From positions 2,758,001 to 2,822,000 of the forward strand of contig NZ_CP045422.1 of the NCBI RefSeq assembly GCF_014926585.1: a stretch of DNA of 64,000 bases, read 5' to 3'. Of the stretch, positions 1 through 9,125 are shown piece after piece (the first letter of the stretch is position 1; every line of letters starts with the position of its first letter). A program made the position numbers and the translations under genes. The stretch is from Devosia beringensis (GTDB lineage Bacteria; Pseudomonadota; Alphaproteobacteria; Rhizobiales; Devosiaceae). The notes below the pieces were generated by a model. It saw only the letters and a list, made by a program, of their open reading frames with translations. It had not been told where the DNA came from and did no database searches.

Positions 1-503
1 GCGAGCATGCCAGCCACATTATCGAGGCAATGGAAACAGGCCGGGTCTATCGCGGCCATTTCAACCGCAGAAACAATGGCATCATCACCAATCTGCCCGA
101 CGACGCGATCATCGAAAGCCCGGGCTTTGTCGACCGTTTCGGCATCAACATGATCGAGGGCATCACCCTGCCAACCGCCTGCGCCGCCACCTGCTCGGTC
201 TCGGTCTCGGTGCAGCGGCTCTCGGTGGAGGCGGCCATGACCGGCAATATCGATACGCTCAAGCTGGCCGTGCTGCATGACCCGCTGGTGGGCGCTATCT
301 GCACCCCGGACGAGGTCTGGGCCATGGTCGACGAGATGGTCGTCGCCCAGGCGCAGTGGCTGCCGCAATATGCCGATGCCATCCCGGCCGCCAAGGCGCG
401 CATGGCCAAGTCGACGGTCAAGACCCGCGACTGGGACGGCGCCGCCCGCAAAAAGGTCCGCTCGGTCGAAGAACTGCGCGAAGTGGTGGGCGGTCACCAC
501 TAG
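1..503 (+). CDS. GH4 family glycosidase, C-terminal part (5' end outside window)
   Basis: The reading frame is open from the window edge (first full codon at base 3), so the start lies upstream. The roughly 166 visible residues match the C-terminal half of family 4 glycoside hydrolases (alpha-galactosidase/alpha-glucosidase, NAD- and metal-dependent). They share the pattern R-N-N-G-x-I-x-x-L-P followed by a conserved V-D-x-x-G-I with the complete GH4 gene that converges on it. The catalytic N-terminal Rossmann part is not visible, so the sugar specificity cannot be judged. Its place beside an alpha-galactoside transporter suggests a role in the same pathway. A strong terminator follows 26 bases after the stop. 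Confidence 0.88.
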   Translation, partial: EHASHIIEAMETGRVYRGHFNRRNNGIITNLPDDAIIESPGFVDRFGINMIEGITLPTACAATCSVSVSVQRLSVEAAMTGNIDTLKLAVLHDPLVGAICTPDEVWAMVDEMVVAQAQWLPQYADAIPAAKARMAKSTVKTRDWDGAARKKVRSVEELREVVGGHH

Positions 504-528
504 GCCTTCAGAGATGTCCTCCCGGACA

Positions 529-554
529 GGGCGCCCTCCGGGGCGCCCTTTTTT
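529..554 (+). terminator. Rho-independent terminator after the first GH4 gene
   Basis: Perfect 8-bp arms GGGCGCCC (529-536 and 541-548) are separated by TCCG and followed by six T (549-554). This is a textbook intrinsic terminator for the plus-strand gene. It lies between two convergent genes but has no T-run on the minus strand. Confidence 0.9.
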
Positions 555-633
555 GTTGATCGGTCTGGCACGTGCCGAAAAAGAGCTCGGCCCCGCAGCA
601 GAGCGCCGCGAGGCCGGTTCTCGTGGGAGAAGG

Positions 634-2001
634 TCAGGCCACGCGCTGCTTGCGCGGGCCCTGGGTCCAGCCCGGCAGCATGCTGCCATGGGCTTCGATC
701 AGGTCGTCGACGACGTTCCAGATCTGCTCGAGATCGAGTTCGGCGGCGGTGTGCGGGTCCATCATGGCGGCGTGATAGATGTGCTCGCGGTTTTCTTCCA
801 TCATGGCGCGGACGGTCAGTTCCTGCACATTGATATTGGTGCGCATCAGCGCGGTCAGCTGTGGGGGCAGTTCGCCGATATAGGTGGGCTGGATGCCGTT
901 GTCGTCGACGAGGCAGGGCACTTCGACGGCCGCATTGTTGGGCAGGCTGGTGATGACGCCGTTATTGCGCAGGTTGCCGTAGATCACCGAAGGCTCGCCG
1001 GTCCAGACCGAGTTGACGATGGAACTGGCGTATTCCTTGGACTGCTTGACCTCGATGCGGTCGGCCTTCTTGTAGTCCTCGGAGGTCTGCTTCCACTTGG
1101 CGATCTGCTCGACGCAGCGCTTGGGATATTCGTCGAGCGGAATGCCGAACTTTTCGATCAGGTCCTCGCGGCCCTCCTTGATGAAGTAGGGCGTGTATTC
1201 GGCGAAGTGCTCTGAACTTTCGGTGACGAAGTAGCCCAGGCGCTTGAGCATTTCGTAGCGCACCTTGTTGGGGCAGCGCGGATTCCATGTCGGTTTTGGG
1301 GCGCGGCCTTCGGCATAGGCGCGGTGCAGTTCGGGATAGAGATCCTTGTAGGAGCCGTCGGCCTGGCGATGCTCAAACTTGAGATAGAAGGCCATGTGGT
1401 TGATGCCGGCCGAGCGGTAGCGGATGTTCTCGTAGGGAATGTCCAGATCGTGGGCCAGCTCCATGGCCGTGCCCTGTACCGAGTGGCAGAGGCCGACCTG
1501 CTTGATGGTGGGGTATCTTTCCGAGATGGCCCAGGTGTTGATGGCCATCGGGTTGACATATTGCAGCATGATCGCCTCGGGGGCGACCTGCAGCATGTCC
1601 TCGCAGATGCTCCAGAGATGGGGCACGGTGCGCAGGCCGCGCATGATGCCGCCCACGCCCAGCGTATCGGCGATGGTCTGGCGCAGATTGTACTTTTTGG
1701 GAATGTCGAAATCGATCACCGTCGAGGGCTCGTAGCCGCCGATCTGGAAGCAGACGACGACGAAATTTGTGCCATCGAGTGCCTGGCGCTGATTGGAAAA
1801 TGTCTCGACCCTGGCCGAAACGCCCAGCGTGGCGATCAGCTTCTTGGCGATGATTTCGCTCTCTTCGAGCCGGGTGGGATTGATGTCCATCAGCCGGATC
1901 GTGGCACCTGCCAGCGCGGGGCGCTGCAGGATATCGCCGACGATATTCTTCATGAACACCGCCGAGCCGGCGCCGATGAAAGTGATTTTTGGATTTGCCA
2001 T
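634..2001 (-). CDS. melA: Alpha-galactosidase, GH4 family (MelA-like)
   Basis: A 455-residue protein, normal for GH4. These enzymes cleave alpha-galactosides such as melibiose and raffinose in the cytoplasm by a redox mechanism needing NAD+ and a divalent metal. Visible: N-terminal Rossmann motif G-A-G-S (res. 10-13), the metal/catalytic pair C172-H173 in L-C-H-S-V-Q-G-T, and N201-H202 in G-I-N-H-M-A. The ATG is preceded by GGAG that overlaps the end of the upstream ATPase gene 12 bases away, so it is the last gene of the transporter operon. Alpha-glucosidase activity is possible within GH4, but the peptide-type transporter context favours alpha-galactosidase. Confidence 0.9.
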   Translation of the reverse strand: MANPKITFIGAGSAVFMKNIVGDILQRPALAGATIRLMDINPTRLEESEIIAKKLIATLGVSARVETFSNQRQALDGTNFVVVCFQIGGYEPSTVIDFDIPKKYNLRQTIADTLGVGGIMRGLRTVPHLWSICEDMLQVAPEAIMLQYVNPMAINTWAISERYPTIKQVGLCHSVQGTAMELAHDLDIPYENIRYRSAGINHMAFYLKFEHRQADGSYKDLYPELHRAYAEGRAPKPTWNPRCPNKVRYEMLKRLGYFVTESSEHFAEYTPYFIKEGREDLIEKFGIPLDEYPKRCVEQIAKWKQTSEDYKKADRIEVKQSKEYASSIVNSVWTGEPSVIYGNLRNNGVITSLPNNAAVEVPCLVDDNGIQPTYIGELPPQLTALMRTNINVQELTVRAMMEENREHIYHAAMMDPHTAAELDLEQIWNVVDDLIEAHGSMLPGWTQGPRKQRVA

Positions 2002-2013
2002 AAATTAATGCTC

Positions 2014-3684
2014 CTAAGCGGCTATGTCGAACGCAGCGCGGACAAGGCGCTGGGTATATTCGGTTTGAGGATTGGTGAGGACGTCGGCCACAGGCCCCTG
2101 TTCGACGATCTTGCCATATTGCATCACCATGACGCGGTGGCAGAGGGCGCGAACGACTTTGAGGTCGTGGCTGATGAAGAGATAGGAGAGGCCCTTTTCA
2201 TCCTGCAGCTTGCGCAGCAGGTCGATGATCTGGGCCTGGACGGACAGGTCGAGCGCCGAGGTCGGCTCGTCGAGCAGGATGAATTCTGGCTCAAGCGCAA
2301 TGGCACGAGCGATGGCGATGCGCTGGCGCTGGCCCCCCGAAAATTCGTGCGGGAAGCGGTTGAGGATGGTGTCGGGCATGCCGGCATCAACCAGCGCCTG
2401 GCGGACGCGGTCGACGCGCTCGCGGCCATTGGCGCCGATCTGGTTGACGATCAGCCCCTCTTCGATGATCTGGCGGATCGACATGCGCGGATTGAGGCTG
2501 GCAAAGGGGTCCTGGAAGACGATCTGCATGCGGGAGCGGAGCGGGCGCATGGCCGCACGGTCCTTGTCGTGGATCGGCTCGCCATCAAAAAAGATCTGGC
2601 CGCCCTGGTTGCCGATAAGGCGGATCAGCGCCTGACCGAACGTGGTCTTGCCCGAGCCGGATTCGCCGACAATGCCCAGCGTTTCGTGGCGCATCAACTT
2701 TATGTCGAGGTTGTCGACAGCTTTGAGCTCGAAGAAGTCCGGTTTGAAGAAACCGCCGCGCTTGAGGGTGAAGCTGACCTTGACCTCCTTGCCTTCCAGC
2801 ACCGTCTCATGAGCGCCCTCGGCCAGGGGCAGGGCCGTGCCCTTGGGTTCGGAGGCCAGCAGATGCTTGGTATAGGCGTGTTGGGGATTGGCGAAGAGCG
2901 CTTCCGTGGCATTGTGCTCCTGCACCCTTCCGTTCTGCATGACATAGACATATTCGCTGAACTGGCGGACGATGGTCAGGTCATGGGTGATCAGGATCAC
3001 CGCCATGCCGTACTTGTCCTTGAGATTGTCGATCAGGTGCAGGATCTGGGCCTGTACAGTCACGTCCAGCGCGGTGGTGGGTTCGTCGGCGATCAGCACG
3101 TCGGGACGGTTGGCCAGGGCCATGGCGATCATGACGCGCTGGCGCTGGCCGCCCGAGAGTTGGTGGGGGTAATTGTTGAGACGAGCCTTGGGCTCGGGGA
3201 TCTGCACTTCCTCGAGCAGGGCCTCTGCCTTTTTCATGGCGTCAGCCCGGCTCATGCGGTTGTGCAGGTGGAGGACTTCGCAGAGCTGCTGGCCGATGGT
3301 GTAAACCGGGTTGAGGCTGCTCATCGGCTCCTGGAAGATCATCGCCAGGTCGTTGCCGCGCAGCTTGCGCATCTGTTTGTCGGTCATGGTGACGATGTTC
3401 TGGCCCGACAGGGTGATCTGCGTCTCGGGCAGGATGGTCGCGCGCTTGGTCAGAAGCTTCATCAACGTGCGGGCGGTCACCGACTTGCCGGAGCCGCTTT
3501 CCCCCACCAGGGCGATGGTTTCGCCCTTGTGCAACTGGAACGACACATCGCGCACGGCGTTGACGGTGCCGCCCTCGACCTTGAAGTCCACGCCGATATT
3601 GCGGGCGTCGAGGATCAGTTCGCGGCCATGGCTGCCAAGGTCGTGGCGATCGTTTGAGACCGGCGTGAATTTGGGTTCGTTCAT
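2014..3684 (-). CDS. ABC transporter ATPase, fused DppD-DppF type (two nucleotide-binding domains)
   Basis: A 556-residue protein with two complete ABC ATPase domains in tandem, each of the oligopeptide (Opp/Dpp) family. Domain 1 (about res. 20-265) has Walker A G-E-S-G-S-G-K-S, signature L-S-G-G-Q-R-Q-R and Walker B L-I-A-D-E-P. Domain 2 (about 295-550) has G-E-S-G-S-G-K-T, F-S-G-G-Q-R-Q-R and L-L-D-E-P. Both sites look competent, so one polypeptide can power the transporter. The ATG at 3684 was chosen because GAGGA lies about 6 bases upstream; a longer in-frame start at 3726 would run into the permease gene. It overlaps or abuts its operon neighbours on both sides. Confidence 0.92.
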   Translation of the reverse strand: MNEPKFTPVSNDRHDLGSHGRELILDARNIGVDFKVEGGTVNAVRDVSFQLHKGETIALVGESGSGKSVTARTLMKLLTKRATILPETQITLSGQNIVTMTDKQMRKLRGNDLAMIFQEPMSSLNPVYTIGQQLCEVLHLHNRMSRADAMKKAEALLEEVQIPEPKARLNNYPHQLSGGQRQRVMIAMALANRPDVLIADEPTTALDVTVQAQILHLIDNLKDKYGMAVILITHDLTIVRQFSEYVYVMQNGRVQEHNATEALFANPQHAYTKHLLASEPKGTALPLAEGAHETVLEGKEVKVSFTLKRGGFFKPDFFELKAVDNLDIKLMRHETLGIVGESGSGKTTFGQALIRLIGNQGGQIFFDGEPIHDKDRAAMRPLRSRMQIVFQDPFASLNPRMSIRQIIEEGLIVNQIGANGRERVDRVRQALVDAGMPDTILNRFPHEFSGGQRQRIAIARAIALEPEFILLDEPTSALDLSVQAQIIDLLRKLQDEKGLSYLFISHDLKVVRALCHRVMVMQYGKIVEQGPVADVLTNPQTEYTQRLVRAAFDIAA

Positions 3685-3694
3685 GGGCCGGTCC

Positions 3695-4882
3695 TCAATA
3701 GGGGTCGATGGCGTCGCGCAGGCCATCGCCCAGGGCGTTGAACGCGAACACGGTGATCAGCACGAAGATGACGGGGCTCAGAATCCAGGGATAGGAGCCG
3801 ATCACCGAGAAGGTACCGGTGTCCTGCAGCATCAGGCCCCAGGAGATCAGCGGCGGCTTGACCGCAAAGCCGAGGAAACCCAGGAAGCTTTCGAGCAGCA
3901 CGACCGATGGCACAGCCAGGGTGATCGAGACGATGACGTGGCTGAGCACATTGGGCAGGATGTGCCGGGTGATGATGCGGCTGTCCGTGGCGCCGACGGC
4001 GATGGCGGCACGCACATATTCGATGCGGGCCAGGGACAGGGTTTTCGAGCGCACCTCGCGGCTCAGCTGCGCCCAGCCGAGCACGGCCATGACGAAGATG
4101 ACGAAGCTCAGGAACACATTGGACGGCGCGGTGACCGGGATCAGGGAGGTGAGCGCCAGATAGAGGGGCAGTTGCGGGAAGGCCAGCACGAACTCGACGA
4201 AGCGCTGTACCCAGTTGTCGAGGCGACCGCCGATATAGCCAGAGCTGATGCCGACCAGCGTGCCGACAATGGTGGTAATGGAGACCACGGCCAGGGCGAT
4301 CATCAGCGAGATGCGCGAGCCGATGATGCCGCGGCTGAGGATATCGCGGCCGAACTTGTCGGTACCCAGCAGCTGGATGGGGCGACCGTCGGTGGTGCCG
4401 AAGAAGTGGATATTGGCCGGGACGAACCAGAACAGCTGGTAGCTGTGGCCGGTGACGAAGAAGCCGGTGGGTGTCGGGTCATCCTTGATCAGCCCGGTCA
4501 GGGGCTGGAAGGTGACCGGGTCGAACTCGCCGGTATCGCCGACGGGATAGACCCAGGGAATGAGGCTGAAATTGCCCTGCGGGTCCTCGAAGGCAATGAC
4601 GTCGGGTGGCGCGAAGGGCAGGTTGGCCTGCTTGGGATCCATTGGCGCGAAGAAATCGGCGAATATCGATACCAGCAGCATCAGCGCCACCAGGATCAGC
4701 CCGATCATGCCCATGGGCGAACGCCTGAAGCGGCGCCAGACCAGGGTGGCATAGGTTTCGCTGCCGGAGCCATAACGGCTGACCGGGGGGATATGCTCGG
4801 TGATGTCCTCGGCGGGGGTCGGCATCGGGCCGCCAGCATCGGGGGGCAGGGGAATGGCGGAGCGGGTGCGGGTATCGGTCAT
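3695..4882 (-). CDS. ABC transporter permease, DppC/OppC-like
   Basis: A 395-residue inner-membrane permease with the N-terminal OppC-type cytoplasmic leader followed by a membrane segment near res. 50-70. A periplasmic loop of about 110 residues precedes the binding-protein-dependent permease core, with its E-x-V-R-S-K/A-A-x-x-x-G-A coupling loop. It is longer than typical DppC (about 300 aa) because of the loop and a 35-residue hydrophilic N-terminus. The start codon overlaps the stop of the preceding permease (ATGA), indicating translational coupling. It should form the channel with the DppB-like partner and carry the substrate delivered by the large binding protein. Confidence 0.92.
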   Translation of the reverse strand: MTDTRTRSAIPLPPDAGGPMPTPAEDITEHIPPVSRYGSGSETYATLVWRRFRRSPMGMIGLILVALMLLVSIFADFFAPMDPKQANLPFAPPDVIAFEDPQGNFSLIPWVYPVGDTGEFDPVTFQPLTGLIKDDPTPTGFFVTGHSYQLFWFVPANIHFFGTTDGRPIQLLGTDKFGRDILSRGIIGSRISLMIALAVVSITTIVGTLVGISSGYIGGRLDNWVQRFVEFVLAFPQLPLYLALTSLIPVTAPSNVFLSFVIFVMAVLGWAQLSREVRSKTLSLARIEYVRAAIAVGATDSRIITRHILPNVLSHVIVSITLAVPSVVLLESFLGFLGFAVKPPLISWGLMLQDTGTFSVIGSYPWILSPVIFVLITVFAFNALGDGLRDAIDPY

Positions 4883-5889
4883 TCTGCGGCTCCCCCGAGA
4901 CGAACGCGCGGATCGAGGGCGACCAGCAGGATATCGGATATGATGTTGCCGATGATCAGGGTCACGGCCAGCACCAGCATGAAGGTGGCGGTGACGAAGA
5001 CGTCGCCGACGCCCATCGAGCCGACAATGGCGGGGCCGACAGTGGCCAGACCGAAGACGATGGCGACCTCGATCTCACCGGTCAGCATATAGGGCAGTAC
5101 GACGCCCTGATAGGCGACCAGCGGGTGCAGGGCATTGGGCACGGCGTGCTTCATGATCACGGCGCTTTCCGGCAGGCCCTTGGCGCGTGCAGTCTCGACA
5201 TACTGGCTGTTGAGCACGTCGAGCAGATTGGCCCGCATGACGCGCATATTGTAGGCGAGGCCGCCAAAGGTGGCGATGAAGATGACCGGCCAGATGTGCT
5301 GCATCAGATTGACGAACTTGTCCCAGCTCCAGGCCGCGCCGCCATATTTGGCCGAGAAGAACATGCCCACTTCCGAGACGTTGAGGCGGAAGACCAGGAA
5401 ATAGAGAATGATGATGGCCAGCAGAAAGCGCGGGATGGTCATGCCCAGGAAGGAGATGATGCCCAGCCCGGTATCGATCCAGCTGTACTGGCGGGTGGCG
5501 GCGACGATGCCCAGGCCAATGCCGAGCACCGAGGCCAGGATATGGCAGGTCAGCGCCAACATGATGGTGGCGGGCAGCCGCTCGGCGACCACATTGCCGA
5601 CCGGCTTGTTGTAATAGAGCGAATGCCCGAAATCGAAGCGGGTCAGGATGCCGCCAATCCAGTTGAAATACTGGATTACCAGTGGCTCGTTCAGGCCGTT
5701 GGCCTCGCGATAGATCTCGGCCTGGGCTTCGGCCTGGGCGGGCGGAACGCCGCCCTGGTTGATCAGCATGGAGCGGATGGTGTCGCCATAGTCGCCGGGT
5801 GGCGCCTGGATGATGGCGAAGGTGACGAGACTGAGGACGGCCAGCAGGGGGATTGCGCCCAGGATGCGCATGACCAGAAAGCGAAGCAT
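4879..5889 (-). CDS. ABC transporter permease, DppB/OppB-like
   Basis: A 336-residue inner-membrane protein with the DppB layout: N-terminal membrane segment L-R-F-L-V-M-R-I-L, the TPR_N-type periplasmic region, then five or so further membrane segments. The coupling-loop motif V-E-T-A-R-A-K-G-L-P is clearly visible. It lies between the binding protein gene and the second permease and overlaps the latter by four bases. By family it transports peptides or, in some rhizobial systems, oligosaccharides; the GH4 genes next door point to the second use. Confidence 0.92.
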   Translation of the reverse strand: MLRFLVMRILGAIPLLAVLSLVTFAIIQAPPGDYGDTIRSMLINQGGVPPAQAEAQAEIYREANGLNEPLVIQYFNWIGGILTRFDFGHSLYYNKPVGNVVAERLPATIMLALTCHILASVLGIGLGIVAATRQYSWIDTGLGIISFLGMTIPRFLLAIIILYFLVFRLNVSEVGMFFSAKYGGAAWSWDKFVNLMQHIWPVIFIATFGGLAYNMRVMRANLLDVLNSQYVETARAKGLPESAVIMKHAVPNALHPLVAYQGVVLPYMLTGEIEVAIVFGLATVGPAIVGSMGVGDVFVTATFMLVLAVTLIIGNIISDILLVALDPRVRLGGAAE

Positions 5890-5957
5890 GGGCGAAACCT
5901 TTCATTGGTGGGCAGGGGGCGTACCCCCTGCCGAGAGTCTTCAGGATCAGGCTGCGA

Positions 5958-8039
5958 TCACATCGGGCCGGCCGAACCGGGCGCGCCCGGCAGGGTCTGC
6001 GGATGCAGCTCGAAGTCGCCCTGTGCGTCGGCAGGGACGAAGACCCGCTCGCGGATGATGTTGTCCTCGGCCCAGTTGAACATGAAGATCGGGGCGCCGG
6101 CCGGGATATTGGCAAAGCGCTTGTTGATGATCAGGGCACCCGGGTATTGCGTCAGGCCCACCGAGTAGATGTTCTCGGTGAAGACGCGCTGGTACTTCTT
6201 CATCAGCTCGGTACGTTCGGCATTGTCGCTGGTGGCGATGAAGTCGTTGACGATGCCCACCATTTCCTCCTCGAAGGGCAACAGGTCGAGCACGTCGCCT
6301 TCGCCGGCACGATGGAAGTAGCTGGTGCGTGGACCCGTCGGGGCCAGACCTGCCGTACCCTGGACGACGGAAACCAGTTCACTGCCCTGGCGCCGAACGT
6401 GCCAGTCGAACTGACCGGCCTGCTGCATGTCGTCACGGGCCGTACCGCTCTGGAAGTTGGCAATGATGCGCAAGCCGAGCGGCTCCATCTGTGCAATCAC
6501 GCCTTCGGCCAGGTTGGTATCGGTGCCGTATTCGGTATTGGCGAGCAGGGTGATTTCCACGTCGGCACCGTTGAGGGTCTCGGCGGGGTAGTTACGGATG
6601 CCATTGCCGTCGGTATCGGTCAGGCCCATGCCGTCAAGCAGGGCATTGGCCGCGTCCAGATTGAACGGGTAGTAGACCGTCGAAGCCTTGTCGTAATAGG
6701 CCGTGCCGGCATAGAGCCCGCCCGGATAGATGGCGGTAAACGGACCACGCACCAGCGAGTCGCCGAGACGCTGGCGATCCACGGCGATCGAGATTGCCTT
6801 GCGGAAATCCAGGTTGCGGTTGAGTTCACGGACGGCCTGGGCGCGGGCATCGGGTTCACCCCAGCCATTGGCGGACAGGTTGAACTCGAGCGCATAGCCG
6901 ATGGTGCGGGCGCCGAACTGCAGACGGGCAGGGGCGGTATCCTCGGCGGAGCGCTTGAGCGCCTCGACATAGCTTTCGGCCTGTTCGAGGTTGGAGAAGT
7001 CGCCCGAACCGGACACGGCCTGCACGTCGCGGTCAGCCCACGTGCTGAGACGGTAGTGCATTTCGTTGAGGTAAGGCAGCTGGTTGCCGGCCTCGTCGAC
7101 CTTCCAGTAGTAGGGGTTGCGACGCATGACGATGATGTCGTCAGGACGGTACTCGACCGGCACCCACGCACCCATCACCGGAATGTTCATATATTCGGGC
7201 GGGAAGGCGTTCTTGTACTGCTCGTAGGTGTTCTCGGGCTTGTACTTGGGATGTTCGGCTTTGAGGATATGGCTGGGGCCGGGGCAGAAGGTGCCATAGG
7301 CCATGGCGTAGAGGTACTGGGTCGGCCGGACTTCCTTGAACGTCCACTTGATGGTGTAGGCGTCGATCGCTTCGAGCGTCGTGCCCACGCCAAACGTCTC
7401 GGGCGTGCCGCCATTGAGCGGGGAGACATTGGTGTCGAGGATATTGTCGTTCCAGTAGAACATGACGTCGTCGGCGTCGAAGGGGTCGCCGTCGGACCAC
7501 TTGGCGCCCTCGATCAGGTGCATGGTCAGCTCATGGCCGTCTTCGGACCATTCCCAGCTCTTGGCCAGGTTCGGCATTGGCTCGAGTTCGTCGGCCTTGA
7601 CCTCGAACAGCGGGCCGGTGCGCGTCAGGCATTCCGAGAGGCCGATATCAATGCCGCCCCAGCCTTGGGACTGGCCGCCAATGTAGTTCCAGCCCTCGGG
7701 CCGGCCGCCGATGACGTGGCGCATGGTGTCGCCATAGACGCCGACGCCGTCTGGCATGTTGGCGGTCTTGTAGACCATGGGCTCCTTGGGCAGGCGCTCG
7801 GCGACGGGCGGCAATGTGCCGGCGTCGACATATTTCGAGGTGACCCAGTCAGGCTCGTGATATTCGGGCAGCGCCTTGTATTCCAGAATGTCGGAAATGC
7901 TGACAAAGGTCGGTTCGCTCTGCGCGGCAAATGCCGGCGGATCGGGCAGTTCGCCTGTCAGTTCCTGGGCGTGCAGCGTCAATAACGAGACGCCCAGCAT
8001 CAGTCCGGCCCCACCAAGGGCCATTGCGTGTTTTCTCAT
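5958..8039 (-). CDS. Extracellular solute-binding protein, family 5 (AgpA-like, probable alpha-galactoside binding)
   Basis: A 693-residue periplasmic binding protein of the SBP_bac_5 (peptide/nickel) family, longer than the usual 500-550 residues. A Sec signal peptide (res. 1-24, hydrophobic core A-L-G-G-A-G-L-M-L-G-V-S-L-L, Ala-x-Ala-like end) and the family hallmark W-S-D-G-D-P-F-D-A-D-D-V are present. The ATG at 8039 follows GGGAGG; a longer in-frame start lacks a ribosome site. It is the first gene of the five-gene operon. In Sinorhizobium meliloti, AgpA is a peptide-type binding protein that serves melibiose and raffinose uptake, so assignment to alpha-galactosides is reasoned from family and neighbours, not proven. 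Confidence 0.88.
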   Translation of the reverse strand: MRKHAMALGGAGLMLGVSLLTLHAQELTGELPDPPAFAAQSEPTFVSISDILEYKALPEYHEPDWVTSKYVDAGTLPPVAERLPKEPMVYKTANMPDGVGVYGDTMRHVIGGRPEGWNYIGGQSQGWGGIDIGLSECLTRTGPLFEVKADELEPMPNLAKSWEWSEDGHELTMHLIEGAKWSDGDPFDADDVMFYWNDNILDTNVSPLNGGTPETFGVGTTLEAIDAYTIKWTFKEVRPTQYLYAMAYGTFCPGPSHILKAEHPKYKPENTYEQYKNAFPPEYMNIPVMGAWVPVEYRPDDIIVMRRNPYYWKVDEAGNQLPYLNEMHYRLSTWADRDVQAVSGSGDFSNLEQAESYVEALKRSAEDTAPARLQFGARTIGYALEFNLSANGWGEPDARAQAVRELNRNLDFRKAISIAVDRQRLGDSLVRGPFTAIYPGGLYAGTAYYDKASTVYYPFNLDAANALLDGMGLTDTDGNGIRNYPAETLNGADVEITLLANTEYGTDTNLAEGVIAQMEPLGLRIIANFQSGTARDDMQQAGQFDWHVRRQGSELVSVVQGTAGLAPTGPRTSYFHRAGEGDVLDLLPFEEEMVGIVNDFIATSDNAERTELMKKYQRVFTENIYSVGLTQYPGALIINKRFANIPAGAPIFMFNWAEDNIIRERVFVPADAQGDFELHPQTLPGAPGSAGPM

Positions 8040-8198
8040 AAAACCTCCCATGGCAGCGGGTCGGCATTGATCGCCTGCATCGGCCACTCCCTGCCGACTA
8101 ATCCCGTGCTCAGGCAAAAATGGTACGCCTTGCCACAGCCGTTGCAATCCGGAATGATAGAGACTTGTTCCGGTTTTCTAAGAAGTGGGCGGATAAGT
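8040..8198. promoter_or_regulatory. Divergent promoter region of the alpha-galactoside operon and its AraC regulator
   Basis: This 159-base gap between two divergent starts must hold both promoters. It contains the imperfect inverted element GGCAA (8113-8117) / TTGCC (8130-8134) around an A-rich core, a possible site for the AraC protein. The sequence does not let me place -10 and -35 boxes with confidence. Confidence 0.4.
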
Positions 8199-9122
8199 AT
8201 GACTGTTGAAATTGCGGTACGTACGCCAAAACCGCGCGAGCGTGCACCCCGTCCCACCCCGCGGCCTGACCGCAGTTTCTACTCGTCCGGCAAGGCCTTT
8301 GGGCGGTTCGGGATCCGCTCGTTTGCGCCTCAGATCATGCCCTATGCCCATACTCATGGGCATATCGAGTTCAACTGGCTGACCCAGGGCAGCATGGACT
8401 ATGTGTTCGACGGCGGCCCTGTGAGCGTGGGTGCCGGGCGGCTGGTGGCGTTCTGGGCGGGCATTCCGCACCAGACCATCGGGTTGAGCCCAGAGACGGC
8501 CATGGGGCGCCAGCTCAACATCTACCTGCCCATGGATGCGTTCCTGGAAATGCCGCAGCTGGGCCGGCTGACCGAGACCTTGATGGGCGGCGGGGTGATC
8601 GAGCTCAATGCCGACTGCGTGGGCCTCGAAACCCTCGACCGTTGGCACCAGGACTATCGCAGCGGCAATGCCCTGCGCAGCGAGATCGTGCGGGCCGAGA
8701 TCGGTACGATGTTTCGTCGCGCCGCCATTACTGGCTGGGACACGCTGCTGCTGCCCTGGGTGGAAGGGGTGGGCTCGCGCACCCGGACCGGGTCACCGGT
8801 GCGCTATGTGGTGCGCATGGTGCGCCATATCGTGGAGAATATCACCGAGCCGCTCAGTGCCGAGAGCATTGCCGATGTGGTGGGGCTGCATCCCAATTAT
8901 GCGACCAACCTCTTCACCAAGGTCATGCATATCTCGGTACAGAAATTCGTCACAAGGATGCGGCTGATCCGCGCCCGCTCGCTGCTGTTTGACGGCAGCC
9001 TGTCGATTGCCAATGTGGCCTACCAGTCCGGCTTTGTGTCGCAGACCCAGTTCTACGAACACTTCCGCAAGGCCTATGGCATGACGCCCAGCCAGATGCG
9101 CAAGGACACGATCGAGGGTTAG
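8199..9122 (+). CDS. AraC-family transcriptional regulator (probable regulator of the alpha-galactoside operon)
   Basis: A 307-residue protein with an N-terminal cupin-like sugar-sensing domain (H-T-H-G-H-I-E-F-N-W and a second G-A-G-R-L-V-A-F-W strand, about res. 40-120). The C-terminal AraC DNA-binding domain (about 205-305) has two helix-turn-helix units, ending in the classic F-Y-E-H-F-R-K-A-Y-G-M-T-P-S-Q family signature. The ATG at 8199 was chosen over an upstream ATG at 8028, which overlaps the divergent gene's start. Its divergent placement next to the transporter makes it the likely sugar-responsive activator, comparable to AgpT of Sinorhizobium. Confidence 0.9.
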   Translation: MTVEIAVRTPKPRERAPRPTPRPDRSFYSSGKAFGRFGIRSFAPQIMPYAHTHGHIEFNWLTQGSMDYVFDGGPVSVGAGRLVAFWAGIPHQTIGLSPETAMGRQLNIYLPMDAFLEMPQLGRLTETLMGGGVIELNADCVGLETLDRWHQDYRSGNALRSEIVRAEIGTMFRRAAITGWDTLLLPWVEGVGSRTRTGSPVRYVVRMVRHIVENITEPLSAESIADVVGLHPNYATNLFTKVMHISVQKFVTRMRLIRARSLLFDGSLSIANVAYQSGFVSQTQFYEHFRKAYGMTPSQMRKDTIEG

Positions 9123-9125
9123 CGG

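Noticed and set aside
1324..3657. A 777-codon open frame on the plus strand opposite melA and the ABC ATPase
   Set aside because: It is the antisense shadow of two clear genes in GC-rich DNA, with no family motifs or ribosome site.
8028..8198. N-terminal extension of the AraC regulator by 57 codons
   Set aside because: It would overlap the divergent binding-protein start and lacks a ribosome site; the sensor domain begins after the later ATG.
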